Shown one piece after another: positions 62,866 through 64,000 of a DNA stretch of 64,000 nucleotides. The notes below the pieces were generated by a model. It saw only the letters and a program-made list of their open reading frames with translations. It did no database searches and was not told the origin of the DNA. A program made the translations under genes and the position numbers. The stretch comes from Acinetobacter sp. Marseille-Q1618 (GTDB taxonomy: Bacteria; Pseudomonadota; Gammaproteobacteria; Pseudomonadales; Moraxellaceae), in assembly GCF_902809855.1 (NCBI RefSeq), contig NZ_CADDWJ010000002.1, positions 124,001 through 188,000 on the forward strand, written 5' to 3'. Numbering within the stretch: the stretch's first letter is position 1; each line of letters starts with the position of its first letter.

Positions 62866-64000
62866 TTAAGCAGATTTGCTATTAATCACTTTTAAATCCA
62901 CTTTTTCTTCGGCTTCTGCTTCTTGCTTTGGCTGACGCTCTGTTTGATAGATTGGTTCAGCTTTATCATTAATCACGTCTGCATTAATGATCACAGTGCC
63001 AACATCTTCTCGGCTTGGTAAATCATACATGGTTTCAAGTAAGACATTTTCCAAAATCGAACGTAGACCACGCGCACCCGTATTACGCTCAAGTGCTTTT
63101 TTCGCCACAGCACGTAATGCAGAATCTTCAAAGATCAGATCCACATCTTCCATTTCGAACAAGTATTGATACTGACGTGTTAAGGCATTTTTTGGCTCAG
63201 TCAAAATTTGCATTAACGCTTCTTCATCAAGTTCTTCAAGCGTTGCAATCACAGGCAAACGACCAATAAATTCTGGAATTAAACCAAACTTCACAAGGTC
63301 AGTCGCTTCAACTTGGCTAAACAATTCAGAAAGTTTTTTGCTATCGTCTTTGTTTTTTACATCCGCAGTAAAACCAATTCCGCCTTTTTCTTGACGTTGT
63401 TGTACCACTTTCTCAAGCCCAGCAAATGCACCACCACAAATAAAGAGAATATTTGAGGTATCAATTTGAATAAACTCTTGTTGTGGATGCTTACGTCCAC
63501 CTTGTGGTGGAATCGATGCAACGGTACCCTCGATCATTTTCAAGAGTGCTTGTTGTACACCTTCACCTGATACATCACGCGTAATCGATGGATTTTCAGA
63601 TTTACGGGTAATCTTGTCGATCTCATCGATATAGATAATACCTTTTTGCGCTTTTTCTACATCATAATCTGCTTTTTGTAATAGCTTTTGCACGATGTTT
63701 TCAACATCTTCACCGACATAACCTGCTTCAGTTAAAGTGGTTGCATCTGCCATCGCAAAAGGCACATCTAATAAGCGTGCAAGGGTTTGCGCTAGTAACG
63801 TTTTACCTGAACCAGTTGGCCCAATCAGTAGAATATTACTCTTCGCAAGTTCAATCGCATCTTTAGATTTATGTGCAGATTGCGTTACTTTTAAACGTTT
63901 GTAATGGTTATACACCGCAACGGATAAAGTTTTCTTCGCAGTGTCTTGACCAATCACATACTGGTCAAGCGCAGCACGAATTTCATGTGGTTTAGGCAAT
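62866..64000 (-). CDS. clpX: ATP-dependent protease ATPase subunit ClpX, 5' end beyond the window
   Basis: AAA+ unfoldase that feeds substrates to ClpP. The visible 377 residues are the AAA+ module: [23 protein letters not shown], Walker A in [21 protein letters not shown], the pore loop [17 protein letters not shown], Walker B in [12 protein letters not shown], the [24 protein letters not shown] segment, the IGF-type loop region, and the sensor-2 arginine in [12 protein letters not shown]. The first codon in view is TTG for an internal Leu, not a start. The N-terminal zinc-binding domain is outside the window. clpP would be expected upstream. Confidence 0.97.
   Translation of the reverse strand, partial: LPKPHEIRAALDQYVIGQDTAKKTLSVAVYNHYKRLKVTQSAHKSKDAIELAKSNILLIGPTGSGKTLLAQTLARLLDVPFAMADATTLTEAGYVGEDVENIVQKLLQKADYDVEKAQKGIIYIDEIDKITRKSENPSITRDVSGEGVQQALLKMIEGTVASIPPQGGRKHPQQEFIQIDTSNILFICGGAFAGLEKVVQQRQEKGGIGFTADVKNKDDSKKLSELFSQVEATDLVKFGLIPEFIGRLPVIATLEELDEEALMQILTEPKNALTRQYQYLFEMEDVDLIFEDSALRAVAKKALERNTGARGLRSILENVLLETMYDLPSREDVGTVIINADVINDKAEPIYQTERQPKQEAEAEEKVDLKVINSKSA

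Noticed and set aside
63997..63999. Start codon of clpX
   Set aside because: The codon is TTG for an internal Leu in the LPKPHEI motif; the zinc-binding N-terminal domain must lie beyond the window.

Overview
The window is a chromosomal segment of a gammaproteobacterium, almost certainly an Acinetobacter species. It is visibly AT-rich. The proteins read as Moraxellaceae-type housekeeping genes (pcnB, comEA, mazG, relA, rlmD, cysM, gacS, split pntA, acnA, prfC, prc, nagZ, proA, ackA-pta, class I fumarase, clpX). The order gacS | cysM - exonuclease - rlmD - relA ... mazG is a variant of the pseudomonad/enterobacterial gacS(barA)-rlmD-relA-mazG neighbourhood. No rRNA, tRNA, CRISPR array, insertion sequence or prophage was seen. 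The species cannot be resolved from the sequence alone.

Layout. 1-9.7 kb is mostly minus strand: pcnB (cut by the window edge, non-ATG start), comEA, mazG, then relA, rlmD, a PolB-type exonuclease and cysM, with a plus-strand SDR dehydrogenase and a small secreted protein in between. 10-16 kb is plus strand: the GacS hybrid kinase, a crotonase/beta-hydroxyacid dehydrogenase/hydroxypyruvate-isomerase-like cluster, and rsfS. 16-19.8 kb is minus strand: a secreted XAC2610-like gene split by one in-frame TAG, then pntAA-pntAB-pntB. An 885-base gene-free spacer with a Fur-box-like site follows. 20.7-24.7 kb holds an EamA transporter, an LD-carboxypeptidase, and soxR facing a Rid-family gene and an MFS transporter across a textbook SoxR operator.

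The most interesting region is 25.6-31.7 kb. A three-gene ABC-2 type transporter (ATPase plus two DUF3526-like permeases, plus strand) and a TonB-dependent outer-membrane receptor (minus strand) converge. Each has a strong Zur-box-like palindrome over its promoter, which suggests one zinc-starvation module. Beyond it lie dusA, a CDP-alcohol phosphatidyltransferase with an altered motif, small envelope proteins, tcdA, acnA, tatD, two RsiV/DUF3298-type lipoproteins, prfC, an MHYT-GGDEF-EAL protein and prc (33-49 kb). 49-64 kb carries nagZ, a methyltransferase, an alpha/beta hydrolase with a PilZ-like tail, proA, ackA-pta, class I fumarase, three tandem DUF2059-type secreted proteins, a DUF2846-like lipoprotein and the 3' part of clpX.

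Themes that tie genes together are the stringent response and global regulation (relA, mazG, gacS), redox and metal homeostasis (soxR module, Zur module, orphan Fur-like box), and central carbon and energy metabolism (pntAB, acnA, fumarase, ackA-pta). All start choices, motif positions and operator matches were read by eye; no database search was run.
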